Below, in pieces: positions 1 to 5,985 of a stretch of 7,225 bases of DNA (positions are counted from its first letter, which is position 1; every line of letters begins with the position of its first letter). The notes beneath the pieces are model-generated. The model was not told the origin of the DNA. It saw only the letters and a program-made list of their open reading frames with translations, and did not search any database. The translations under genes were made by a program, and so were the position numbers. The DNA is from an uncultured Clostridium sp. (GTDB taxonomy: Bacteria; Bacillota; Clostridia; Clostridiales; Clostridiaceae): positions 1-7,225 of the forward strand of contig CAKVNP010000104.1 in the NCBI GenBank assembly GCA_934777095.1. Reading direction: 5' to 3'.

Positions 1-86
1 GTAAAGGTGAAGTAGAGGAATCTATTAAGCTAGCGGTTGAACTTGCAAAGTTAACGCAAAAACTTAATAGTGAAAAAAGAGGGTAA
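1..86 (+). CDS. dnaG: C-terminal end of a truncated gene, probably DNA primase DnaG
   Basis: An open frame enters from the left edge (first full codon at base 3) and stops with TAA at 84-86, giving 27 residues. They are rich in Lys, Glu and Leu and look helical (ending KLNSEKRG). There is too little protein to identify by motif. The assignment rests on context: in Firmicutes, dnaG normally lies directly upstream of the primary sigma factor gene, and the 26-base gap to rpoD suggests co-transcription. DnaG makes RNA primers at the replication fork, and its C-terminal helical domain binds the replicative helicase. The frame itself is seen; the name is inference. Confidence 0.6.
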   Translation, partial: KGEVEESIKLAVELAKLTQKLNSEKRG

Positions 87-95
87 GTGGTCATG

Positions 96-103
96 AAGGA
101 GGT
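96..103 (+). promoter_or_regulatory. Strong ribosome binding site that fixes the GTG start of rpoD
   Basis: AAGGAGGT at 96-103 is a near-complete anti-16S match, nine bases before GTG at 113. The ATG at 93 overlaps it and opens only a six-codon frame, so the GTG is the start. The next in-frame Met, at residue 22, has no comparable site. Confidence 0.85.
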
Positions 104-112
104 AGTTGATTA

Positions 113-1225
113 GTGGAAGAAAAAACAAAAGCAAATGTAGCTAAGTCAAAGGACAATCAAGACAGAAGCAGTAAAATGACAATTGTAAAGAATTTAATTG
201 AAAAAGGTAGAAAAAATGGTACACTAACATATAAAGAAATTATGGACGAAATTGAACATATAGATTTAGGGCCTGAACAAATTGAAAAAATTTATGAAGT
301 TTTAGAATCTATGGGAATAGAAGTCCAAGGCGATATAAATGAAGTTGGTGTGGTAGAAGAGGAAGAAGAATTAGACCTAACAATACCTGAAGGTGTGGCT
401 ATTGATGACCCAGTAAGAATGTATCTTAAGGAAATTGGTAAAGTTCCACTTCTTTCATCAGAAGATGAAATTGAACTTGCTAAACAAATAGAAGAAGGCA
501 GCGTATATGCAAAGAAAAAACTTGCTGAAGCTAACCTTAGACTTGTTGTAAGTATTGCCAAGAGATATGTAGGAAGAGGAATGTTATTCTTAGATCTTAT
601 TCAAGAAGGAAATCTTGGATTAATCAAGGCAGTTGAAAAGTTTGATTATAGAAAAGGATATAAATTCTCTACTTATGCTACATGGTGGATTAGACAGGCA
701 ATAACAAGAGCTATTGCAGACCAGGCAAGAACTATCAGAATACCTGTTCATATGGTTGAAACTATTAATAAATTAATTAGAGTGCAAAGACAGCTATTAC
801 AAGAACTTGGAAGAGACCCATTCCCAGAAGAAATATCAAAAGTTATGGATTTACCAGTTGAAAAGGTAAGAGAAATCCAAAAAATAGCTCAAGAACCGGT
901 ATCGCTTGAAACTCCAATTGGTGAGGAAGAAGATTCACACTTAGGTGACTTTATTCCAGATGATGATGCACCAGCACCAGCTGAAGCAGCAGCATTTACA
1001 ATGCTGAAGGAACAGTTGATTAATGTGTTAGATACATTAACACCAAGAGAAGAAAAAGTTTTAAGATTAAGATTTGGTCTTGATGATGGAAGAGCTAGAA
1101 CTCTTGAAGAAGTTGGTAAAGAGTTTAATGTAACTAGAGAAAGAATTAGACAGATAGAAGCTAAGGCTTTAAGAAAGCTAAGACACCCATCTAGAAGTAA
1201 GAAGTTAAAAGATTATTTAGATTAA
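113..1225 (+). CDS. rpoD: RNA polymerase primary sigma factor RpoD (SigA)
   Basis: This is the housekeeping sigma-70 factor, which directs RNA polymerase to -35/-10 promoters. The 370-residue length is typical of Firmicute SigA, which lacks the long non-conserved insert of E. coli RpoD. Domains in order: a lysine-rich N-terminus; region 1.1 (about 22-75); an acidic linker (80-90); region 1.2 (98-130, with [12 protein letters not shown]); region 2 (about 135-214), with the polymerase-binding [19 protein letters not shown] and the -10 recognition and melting segment [19 protein letters not shown]; region 3 (about 215-290); and region 4 (about 298-370), with the -35 reading helix-turn-helix [18 protein letters not shown]. 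No key residue looks missing. Translation starts at GTG 113 behind a strong ribosome binding site. It lies 26 bases after the probable dnaG and is closed by a hairpin terminator. The promoters in this window fit SigA consensus. Confidence 0.98.
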   Translation: MEEKTKANVAKSKDNQDRSSKMTIVKNLIEKGRKNGTLTYKEIMDEIEHIDLGPEQIEKIYEVLESMGIEVQGDINEVGVVEEEEELDLTIPEGVAIDDPVRMYLKEIGKVPLLSSEDEIELAKQIEEGSVYAKKKLAEANLRLVVSIAKRYVGRGMLFLDLIQEGNLGLIKAVEKFDYRKGYKFSTYATWWIRQAITRAIADQARTIRIPVHMVETINKLIRVQRQLLQELGRDPFPEEISKVMDLPVEKVREIQKIAQEPVSLETPIGEEEDSHLGDFIPDDDAPAPAEAAAFTMLKEQLINVLDTLTPREEKVLRLRFGLDDGRARTLEEVGKEFNVTRERIRQIEAKALRKLRHPSRSKKLKDYLD

Positions 1226-1234
1226 GATACATTT

Positions 1235-1270
1235 AATTAGCACCAAAAGTGGTGCTAATTTTTGTGTTTT
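1235..1270 (+). terminator. Intrinsic terminator after rpoD
   Basis: A perfect 10-bp stem, AATTAGCACC (1235-1244) with GGTGCTAATT (1251-1260) and a six-base loop, sits ten bases after the rpoD stop. It is followed by a T-rich tail interrupted by G. It closes the dnaG-rpoD unit. No convincing promoter for trmK could be picked out in 1271-1376, so some read-through into trmK is possible. Confidence 0.85.
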
Positions 1271-1376
1271 ATATCTAGGTTTGGAAAGTACTGGTGGGAT
1301 AAAAAATAAAAATCACATAACTTATTATTATAAAACTTAATAGATGAAATTTTAGAAAAAGTTAAGAGGTAGCAAA

Positions 1377-2069
1377 ATGGATGTTAGTAAAAGAATAGAA
1401 TTTATAGTTAATAATTTAGATAAAGTTGAATGTTTAGCAGATATAGGTACTGACCATGGATATGTACCTTTACGTGCACTTGAAGAAGGGAAAGCTAATA
1501 GGATTATTGCATGTGATGTAAATAAGGATCCATTAGATAAAGCAAAATTAAATGCTATATTAGAAGGAATAGGTGATGAATTAGAATTTAGATTAGGTTC
1601 AGGATTTAAGCCTTTAGACGCTGGTGAGGCAAATGAAGTAGTAATAGCAGGAATGGGCGGTAATTTAATAAGAGATATATTAGAAGCAGATCTTGAAAAA
1701 GTAAGTGCAGTAGAAATGCTAGTATTACAGCCGGCACAAAATCCGGAAATATTAAGACAATATCTTTATGAAAATAACTATGAAATAATTAAAGAAGATT
1801 TATGTAAAGATGAAGGAATCTTCTATGAACTATTTAAAGTTAAAAGAGCTGAAGGGCAAGCTATTGAACTGGATTCAATATATTATGAAGTAAGTCCGAT
1901 GTTATTAAGACAAAAACATCCGTTAATGAAAGAATATTTAGAGTTAAAAGTAAAAGAATATAATAAGATATTAGGATTTATTACAGAAGAAACTGAAAGT
2001 GCAATAAATCGTAAAAAGGAAATAGAAGAAAAGATTAACATTATAAATTCGATGATTAATTATTTATAA
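1377..2069 (+). CDS. trmK: tRNA (adenine22-N1)-methyltransferase TrmK
   Basis: TrmK (COG2384, YqfN in Bacillus subtilis) uses S-adenosylmethionine to methylate N1 of adenine 22 in the D-loop of tRNAs. The 230-residue protein has a class I Rossmann methyltransferase domain at about 1-155. The glycine-rich cofactor loop is LADIGTDHGYVP (20-31). The acidic residue at the end of strand 2 is in ACDVN (45-49). The motif IAGMGG (90-95) and the following LQPAQNPEILRQYL (117-130) are hallmarks of this family. The rest (about 165-230) is a charged helical tail, the expected C-terminal coiled coil for tRNA binding. ATG 1377 is preceded by AAGAGGT (1364-1370). The stop overlaps the ribosome binding site of the next gene, so the two are a tight operon. 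The same gene pair follows sigA in B. subtilis. Confidence 0.95.
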   Translation: MDVSKRIEFIVNNLDKVECLADIGTDHGYVPLRALEEGKANRIIACDVNKDPLDKAKLNAILEGIGDELEFRLGSGFKPLDAGEANEVVIAGMGGNLIRDILEADLEKVSAVEMLVLQPAQNPEILRQYLYENNYEIIKEDLCKDEGIFYELFKVKRAEGQAIELDSIYYEVSPMLLRQKHPLMKEYLELKVKEYNKILGFITEETESAINRKKEIEEKINIINSMINYL

Positions 2070-2074
2070 GGTGA
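2068..2074 (+). promoter_or_regulatory. Ribosome binding site that favours ATG 2080 for the Nif3-like gene
   Basis: AAGGTGA overlaps the trmK stop codon and sits five bases before ATG 2080. An in-frame GTG at 2071 lies inside this site and has only AT-rich DNA ahead of it, so it is a poor start. Translation is probably coupled to trmK. Confidence 0.7.
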
Positions 2075-2079
2075 ATGAA

Positions 2080-2865
2080 ATGACACAAGTTTTAGATATA
2101 GTTAATAAAATGGAAAAATTCGCACCTAGCAGATTGAAAGAGGATTTTGATAATGTTGGATTGATGGTAGGTGACAAAAATAAAGCTGTTAAAAAAGTTT
2201 TATTAGCTTTAGATTGTACTATTAAGGTAATAGAAGAAGCCAAGGAGAAAAATACTGATTTAATTATAACCCATCATCCATTAATATTTATTAAACCCAA
2301 AAGCGTAACTACTGATACTATTCAAGGGCAGAAAATAATTGAACTAATCAAAAATGATATTGCCTTATACTCAAGCCATACAAACTTAGATGCAGCTAAA
2401 GGTGGAATAAATGAAAAGATAGCTGAAATGTTAGGCATAGAGGATTCTAGGTTGATAGATAAAAACACCAGGGATGAAGAGGCTGGTATTGGTAGAATAG
2501 GCCAACTTGCTAATGAAACTACTCTTCATGAATTTATCCAAAAAGTTAAGAGTGGTTTAAGTATTGATAATTTAAGAGTAGTAAGAGGAAGGGATGCTGT
2601 AAAGACTGTAGCAGTTATTAATGGCAGCGGACAAGATTTTATAGGAAGAGCTATTGCTATGGGTGCAGATACTATTGTTACTGGAGATACTACTTATCAT
2701 TTTGCAGCTGATTATAAGGAAATGGGGATAAATATTATCGATGCAGGACATTTTAATACAGAATGGCCAGTATTTATCAAAGTTATGGATGGAATAAAAA
2801 ACGATTTTTCAGATATAGAATTTATAGTTTCCGAAGAAGCTGAAGATCCATATGATTTTTATTAA
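2080..2865 (+). CDS. Nif3-like dinuclear metal centre hexameric protein (YqfO/YbgI family)
   Basis: This is a Nif3/DUF34 family protein of 261 residues from ATG 2080 (264 if the GTG at 2071 is used). Family members form toroidal hexamers with a two-metal site; many databases label them GTP cyclohydrolase 1 type 2 homologue, but the cellular reaction is not firmly established. The metal ligands can be seen, numbered from ATG 2080: the His pair in ITHHP (65-66), the Asp in HTNLDAAKGG (104), and the His and Glu of DAGHFNTEWP (224 and 228). The C-terminal core GSGQDFIGRAIAMGADTIVTGD (about 182-203) followed by YH is also typical. This is the short form: the middle segment (about 125-165) has no room for the PII-like insert found in some Firmicute homologues such as B. 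subtilis YqfO. It is the second gene of the trmK operon and ends six bases before a strong terminator. Confidence 0.93.
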   Translation: MTQVLDIVNKMEKFAPSRLKEDFDNVGLMVGDKNKAVKKVLLALDCTIKVIEEAKEKNTDLIITHHPLIFIKPKSVTTDTIQGQKIIELIKNDIALYSSHTNLDAAKGGINEKIAEMLGIEDSRLIDKNTRDEEAGIGRIGQLANETTLHEFIQKVKSGLSIDNLRVVRGRDAVKTVAVINGSGQDFIGRAIAMGADTIVTGDTTYHFAADYKEMGINIIDAGHFNTEWPVFIKVMDGIKNDFSDIEFIVSEEAEDPYDFY

Positions 2866-2870
2866 TAATA

Positions 2871-2907
2871 AAAAAGAGATTACATTTTTTATGTAATCTC
2901 TTTTTTT
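2871..2907 (+). terminator. Intrinsic terminator of the trmK operon
   Basis: A perfect 15-bp stem, AAAAAGAGATTACAT (2871-2885) with ATGTAATCTCTTTTT (2891-2905), has a TTTTT loop and a T run to 2907. It begins six bases after the stop codon. The A-tract on the left arm would also give a T run on the other strand, but no minus-strand gene faces it. Confidence 0.93.
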
Positions 2908-2998
2908 ACAATAAACGAATTATTTTATAGATAAAATTATGTAAACATCTAGTAAAAATACAGTTTGCAGAAAAATATAGCGAATATTAATAAAAATA

Positions 2999-3027
2999 TT
3001 GTAATTTTAGTTCGTATATGGTATTAT
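2999..3027 (+). promoter_or_regulatory. Extended -10 housekeeping promoter of the 5'-nucleotidase gene
   Basis: TTGTAA (2999-3004), a 17-base spacer, then TATTAT (3022-3027), with TGG directly before the -10 box, which fits the extended TGN form. The expected start is near 3034, giving a leader of about 42 bases. GGAGGG (3061-3066) is the ribosome binding site, nine bases from ATG 3076. The motif is seen; activity is inferred. Confidence 0.7.
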
Positions 3028-3075
3028 TTTCATGAAGAAAAAGGAATTATATAGAAAACTGGAGGGTATACAGGG

Positions 3076-4977
3076 ATGAGAGCGAAAAAATTAATAGCTA
3101 GATTAGCAGCAGTATCATTAATAACAGGATTAAGCTGTAATATTTCAGGTGAATCTGTAGCAGCAGCTACAGTAGGTAATGCTGCAGGTACTAAGCAGAT
3201 AGATATTTTAACATTTAACGATTTTCATGGAAATGTATTAGAAAGTGGTAAGAATGTTGGTGCAGCAAAACTTACATCTGTTATTAAGGAATATCAGTTA
3301 AATGATGATAATAGTAGTGAATACGGTGTATTAACTGTATCAGGTGGAGATAATTATCAAGGAAGCGCATTATCAAATTTAACAGAAGGAGAGCCAGTAT
3401 CTGCAATGCTTAAGGAAATTGGTATAGAAGCATCTGCAATTGGAAACCACGAATATGATTGGGGTTCAGATAAAATATCTTCTTGGGCTGCAGATGGAGG
3501 ATTTGATTTTGTAGCAGCTAATGTTGTTTATGAAGGAACAGAAGATATTGTTGATTATGCAGAACCTTATGTATTAGCTGAAGCTGATGGAGTAAAGGTT
3601 GCATTTATTGGGATAGCAACACCTGAAACATTAAGCTCAACTAAGGCAGAAAATGTTCAAGGAATAGAATTCTTAGACCCTGTTGAGACATTAGATAAAT
3701 GGTCACAAGAAGTAAGAGATGATGGTGCAGATATAGTTATTGCTTTAACTCATTGTGGAGCATCAAATGATGAAAATGGAAATGTTGTAGGGGAAGCAGC
3801 GGATATAGCTAGAGATGCAGCAGATATCGATGCAGTAGTGGCTGCTCACAATCATGCTTTTGTAAAAGGAAAAGTAAATGGCAGACCAGTTGTACAAGCT
3901 GGATATTATGGTAGAGGATTAGGGGTTATAAGTTTTACTTTAAATCCTGATAATACAATTGCAGATTCTTCTTCAGATTATAGAAAATTATATGAAGAAA
4001 CAATTACACCAGATGCAGGCATGGAAGCTATAATAAATGGGTATAATGATAAATTATCTCCGCTTTTAGCAGAAAAAGTAACAGATTTAAATTTTGACTT
4101 ATCACACAACAGATATGATGGGGTAACTCCACTTGGTGTTACTGTATCTGAAGCTATGAGAGCAATTGGTGGTACACAAGTTGGTATAGCTAATGGAGGC
4201 GGAATAAGAGATAGTTTATCTGCTGGAGATTTAACAGTTGGTGATATGTATACAATTCTTCCTTTTGATAATCAATTAGTAACTTTAGAATTAACTGGGG
4301 AAGATTTAAAAGCAGTAATTGAACATGGTATAAATCCACCTTCTTTTGGTTGGGGGCAATTTGCAGGTTTAAAAGTTTGGTATGATCAAAATACTGATGA
4401 AGTTATTAAAATGGAATTAGAAGATGGTACAGAAATAGTAGATGATGAATATTACACTGTAACAACTATAGATTTCTTATTAACTGGTGGAGATTATTAT
4501 GATTTTTCTAAGGCAATAAATGTAGTTGATACTTGCGAAGTTATGAGAGAAGGAATACAAGAGTATTGGAGAAATAACGGCATAGCTGAACTTGATTATG
4601 ATTTATTAGTTGCAGTAGATGGTACAGAGATACCTGGCGATGAGGATAATGATGAAAATGGATCAGAAGATAATAATCCGGGTTCGGGAGATGATAATAC
4701 AGGAGCTGGCGATGATAACTCTGGTACAGGAAATGATAATTCAGGTTCAATAGGAGATCAAGGTGGTTCAGTGGATAAAGATAATGAAGCGGAAATTATT
4801 ATTGAAGAAAATAAATCTGATATAGCAGATGGTAATGGTGAAAAAGATGAAACTGTAAAAGGAGACAAGCTTCCAGCAACAGGGGCACCAATATCTAGCA
4901 GTGTAGTTGTTATCTTATCAGTGTTAGTTATTACTCTAGGAGCAGTAATATATAAAAATAAAGAAGAAATAGCATAA
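3076..4977 (+). CDS. Secreted, sortase-anchored 5'-nucleotidase / metallophosphoesterase
   Basis: A 633-residue surface enzyme of the UshA/5'-nucleotidase family, expected to strip phosphate from extracellular nucleotides so that the nucleoside and phosphate can be taken up. Residues 1-31 are a signal peptide (basic MRAKK start, hydrophobic core, probable cleavage after SVAAA). The calcineurin-like metallophosphatase domain (about 41-300) shows the two-metal ligands: FNDFHGN (D49, H51), GGDN (D92), GNHE (N124, H125), THCG (H226) and AHNHA (H258, H260). The last is usually GHTH or GHNH. The 5'-nucleotidase C domain (about 335-515) has NGGGIR (373-378), PFDN and LLTGGDYYDF, the last being a variant of the usual GGDGY form. 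An acidic Asp/Asn/Gly/Ser linker (518-596) leads to LPATG (599-603), a membrane segment (608-625) and the tail YKNKEEIA, a sortase sorting signal. The exact nucleotide substrate cannot be read from the sequence. It has its own promoter and terminator. Confidence 0.93.
   Translation: MRAKKLIARLAAVSLITGLSCNISGESVAAATVGNAAGTKQIDILTFNDFHGNVLESGKNVGAAKLTSVIKEYQLNDDNSSEYGVLTVSGGDNYQGSALSNLTEGEPVSAMLKEIGIEASAIGNHEYDWGSDKISSWAADGGFDFVAANVVYEGTEDIVDYAEPYVLAEADGVKVAFIGIATPETLSSTKAENVQGIEFLDPVETLDKWSQEVRDDGADIVIALTHCGASNDENGNVVGEAADIARDAADIDAVVAAHNHAFVKGKVNGRPVVQAGYYGRGLGVISFTLNPDNTIADSSSDYRKLYEETITPDAGMEAIINGYNDKLSPLLAEKVTDLNFDLSHNRYDGVTPLGVTVSEAMRAIGGTQVGIANGGGIRDSLSAGDLTVGDMYTILPFDNQLVTLELTGEDLKAVIEHGINPPSFGWGQFAGLKVWYDQNTDEVIKMELEDGTEIVDDEYYTVTTIDFLLTGGDYYDFSKAINVVDTCEVMREGIQEYWRNNGIAELDYDLLVAVDGTEIPGDEDNDENGSEDNNPGSGDDNTGAGDDNSGTGNDNSGSIGDQGGSVDKDNEAEIIIEENKSDIADGNGEKDETVKGDKLPATGAPISSSVVVILSVLVITLGAVIYKNKEEIA
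4681..4764 (+). repeat. Degenerate 21-bp (7-residue) tandem repeat in the wall-spanning linker
   Basis: About four units, GSGDDNT, GAGDDNS, GTGNDNS and the decayed GSIGDQG, cover residues 536-563 of the nucleotidase. The unit encodes an acidic, flexible spacer that would lift the enzyme away from the wall. The unit is clearer in protein than in DNA, where third positions have drifted. Confidence 0.75.
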
Positions 4978-4990
4978 AATAAGTAAAAGT

Positions 4991-5030
4991 ATTACTGGCG
5001 GTGTTTTTATAACATTGCCAGTAATTTTTA
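4991..5030 (+). terminator. Intrinsic terminator of the 5'-nucleotidase gene
   Basis: ATTACTGGC (4991-4999) pairs perfectly with GCCAGTAAT (5017-5025). The stem continues inward through two G-T pairs and TGTT/AACA, for about 15 bp with a five-base loop, then TTTTT. It starts 13 bases after the stop codon. Confidence 0.9.
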
Positions 5031-5115
5031 TGTATTAAATAATTTATATAAATAGTATGTAATATCAAAATTTGAATATATTTAATAAGGGAATAAATAT
5101 GATGGAGTTGAAGTA

Positions 5116-5331
5116 ATGTCAAAGAAAACAAATTGGGGAGAAGTAATTCGGGGAACTATTAATGATATAATATGTGCTATTAAGACGACGCCCAAAAGTC
5201 CAAAAACTCCAAATCCAACGGCAAGATTATGTGTGTTTATTTTAATTGGGATTACTTTGTTGTTTTCAGGGATAGGTATATATAGCTGGATAATAATTAT
5301 TATGCTCTTTATAATTTTACAGTTTATCTAG
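5116..5331 (+). CDS. Small hypothetical membrane protein (71 residues)
   Basis: I do not recognise this protein. ATG 5116 is preceded by TGGAG (5103-5107) at eight bases, a usable ribosome binding site. The first 37 residues are polar: an amphipathic stretch NWGEVIRGTINDIICAIK (6-23), then a basic, proline-rich segment TTPKSPKTPNPTAR (24-37). Residues 38-54 and 57-71 are two hydrophobic spans joined by a tight turn (SGIGIYSW), so a hairpin in the membrane with the basic part in the cytoplasm is likely. The stop is 10 bases before the -35 box of rnpB. No clear promoter was found in 5031-5115: TTGAAT (5072-5077) with TAAATA (5094-5099) is possible but would leave a very short leader. The size and hairpin topology resemble holins or toxin-like peptides, but nothing specific supports either. 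Confidence 0.6.
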   Translation: MSKKTNWGEVIRGTINDIICAIKTTPKSPKTPNPTARLCVFILIGITLLFSGIGIYSWIIIIMLFIILQFI

Positions 5332-5341
5332 AAAAAAACAT

Positions 5342-5370
5342 TTGTTTTATTTTTAATATTATGATATTAT
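5342..5370 (+). promoter_or_regulatory. Promoter of rnpB with extended -10 element
   Basis: TTGTTT (5342-5347), 17 bases, TATTAT (5365-5370), preceded by TGA in the TGN position. A start near 5376-5377 coincides with the first base of the P1 helix of RNase P RNA, which supports the call. It has the same -10 box and spacing as the nucleotidase promoter. Confidence 0.8.
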
Positions 5371-5375
5371 AAATC

Positions 5376-5749
5376 TTGCGAGTGATACATGCAATCGCTG
5401 CTAGCCTTAGAGCTAGGAGAGGAAAGTCGGAGCTCCATAGGGCAGGGTGCTGGCTAACGGCCAGTCAAGGCGACTTGAAGGAAAGTGCAACAGAGATATA
5501 CCGCCAGAAAGCTTTATTTAGCTTGAGATCACTTTTAGTGACTGGTAAGGGTGGAAAGGTGTAGGTAAGAGCTCACCAGCGGTATGGAGACATATCGGCT
5601 ATGTAAACCCCACCTGGAGCAAGACCGAGTAATGGCATTATGGGGCTGCCCGTCCCGCCATGTGGTGTGTCGCTTGAGCTTGCTAGCAATAGTAAGCCTA
5701 GATAGATGATTGCTTAATACAGAACTCCGCTTATGGATTATCTCGCAAC
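5376..5749 (+). ncRNA. rnpB: RNase P RNA (rnpB), bacterial type A
   Basis: The catalytic RNA of ribonuclease P, which with the protein subunit RnpA removes the 5' leader of precursor tRNAs. P1 pairs TTGCGAG (5376-5382) with CTCGCAA (5742-5748). P2 pairs GCAATC (5391-5396) with GATTGC (5708-5713). P3 is CTAGC/GCTAG (5401-5416). Conserved blocks are GAGGAAAGTC (5419-5428), CATAGGGCAGGGTGC, GAAAGTGCAACAGA (5481-5494), GGTAAGGGTGGAAAGGTG (5544-5561), GGTAAGAGCTCACCAGC (5564-5580), CACCTGGAGCAAGACC and ACAGAACTCCGCTTATGG (5719-5736). P4 forms from CGGAG (5428-5432) and CTCCG (5725-5729). The overall plan follows the E. coli-like type A fold, as in clostridia, not the Bacillus type B. The ends are set by P1 and by the flanking promoter and terminator. 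A 62-codon open frame inside it is not a gene. Confidence 0.97.
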
Positions 5750-5751
5750 AT

Positions 5752-5787
5752 GAAAAACACTAGGGAATACCTAGTGTTTTTCTTTTT
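5752..5787 (+). terminator. Intrinsic terminator of rnpB
   Basis: A perfect 13-bp stem, GAAAAACACTAGG (5752-5764) with CCTAGTGTTTTTC (5770-5782), has a GAATA loop and is followed by TTTTT. It begins three bases after the mature RNA end. Confidence 0.95.
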
Positions 5788-5798
5788 GACATAAATAT

Positions 5799-5840
5799 AA
5801 AAAAATAGCTATCCTTTGCATAAGGATAGCTATTTTTATT
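5799..5840 (-). terminator. Second hairpin, best read as the minus-strand terminator of a small convergent transcript
   Basis: A perfect 16-bp stem, AAAAATAGCTATCCTT (5801-5816) with AAGGATAGCTATTTTT (5822-5837), and a five-base loop. Read on the minus strand it is followed by a run of seven T (5805-5799), better than the run on the plus strand. rnpB already has its own terminator just upstream, so this one is more likely to serve the minus-strand unit starting near 5979, with back-up for rnpB as a second role. Confidence 0.85.
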
Positions 5841-5967
5841 AATATGTAATTTGATTTTTTCTTAATGCTTCAGAAATTATGTAATCAGTATGTTTTGCTA
5901 AAATGTCATACCAGTAACATCCTAGTAAGATAATTATTGTGTCGTTAGAAAAATTTAAATATATTTC
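5839..5967 (-). pseudogene. Start-less 42-codon frame, possible decayed small protein gene
   Basis: On the minus strand, a frame runs from just after a TAG (5970-5968) to TAA (5841-5839), with no ATG, GTG, TTG or CTG codon in frame. The middle and end look protein-like, with LLGCYWYDILAKHTDYIISE followed by ALRKNQITY: a short hydrophobic part, then an amphipathic helix. AGGA (5969-5966, minus strand) is correctly spaced (seven bases) from a TTA codon at 5958-5956, which one base change would turn into a TTG start. This fits a small gene that lost its start, or one using a rare start such as ATT. In such AT-rich DNA, chance is also possible. I do not recognise the family. Confidence 0.3.
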
Positions 5968-5985
5968 CTAAAATACCTATAGAAA

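Larger units (their letters stand above)
5799..5979 (-). ncRNA. Predicted small minus-strand transcript (about 180 bases): small RNA or remnant of a small gene
   Basis: This transcript is predicted from its signals alone. It starts seven or so bases after a perfect TATAAT box and ends at a perfect hairpin with a T run. No ATG, GTG or TTG opens a useful frame: the only ATGs give five codons or fewer. One frame is open for 42 codons (5967-5839) up to a TAA two bases before the hairpin. It is described separately. No known RNA family was recognised, and no strong internal helix stands out other than the terminator. It converges on rnpB and diverges from the deacetylase gene. Confidence 0.55.

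Noticed and set aside
93..113. An ATG-started mini-frame (MKEVVD) before rpoD
   Set aside because: Its start overlaps the rpoD ribosome binding site and it has no site of its own.
292..561. A minus-strand frame opposite rpoD
   Set aside because: It is Ser-rich and is simply the antisense of a highly conserved sigma factor gene. No start signal was seen.
1281..1309. TTGGAA with an A/T-rich -10 region as a trmK promoter
   Set aside because: The -10 position reads AAATAA, a poor match; several AT-rich alternatives are equally weak, so no promoter is claimed.
2983..3000. Two AATATT copies before the nucleotidase promoter as an operator
   Set aside because: AATATT is self-complementary and common in DNA this AT-rich; it is not distinguishable from chance.
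3121..3141. A lipobox around Cys21 of the nucleotidase signal peptide
   Set aside because: The residues are G-L-S-C; the -3 position should be Leu, Val or Ile. The C-terminal LPATG anchor already explains surface attachment, so a normal signal peptide is more likely.
4541..4750. A minus-strand frame opposite the nucleotidase linker
   Set aside because: It is His/Tyr/Leu-rich, as expected from the reverse of GAT/AAT-rich repeat codons, with no ribosome binding site.
4931..5131. A minus-strand frame spanning the nucleotidase terminator and the intergenic region
   Set aside because: It is low-complexity Ile/Leu/Tyr/Asn from AT-rich DNA and crosses a strong terminator hairpin and two gene ends.
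5335..5348. An AAAAC/GTTTT hairpin after the small membrane gene as a terminator
   Set aside because: It is a five-bp, nearly all-AT stem that overlaps the rnpB -35 box; too weak to call.
5376..5564. A 62-codon plus-strand open frame
   Set aside because: It lies wholly inside rnpB; its residues come from conserved RNase P RNA blocks and there is no ribosome binding site.
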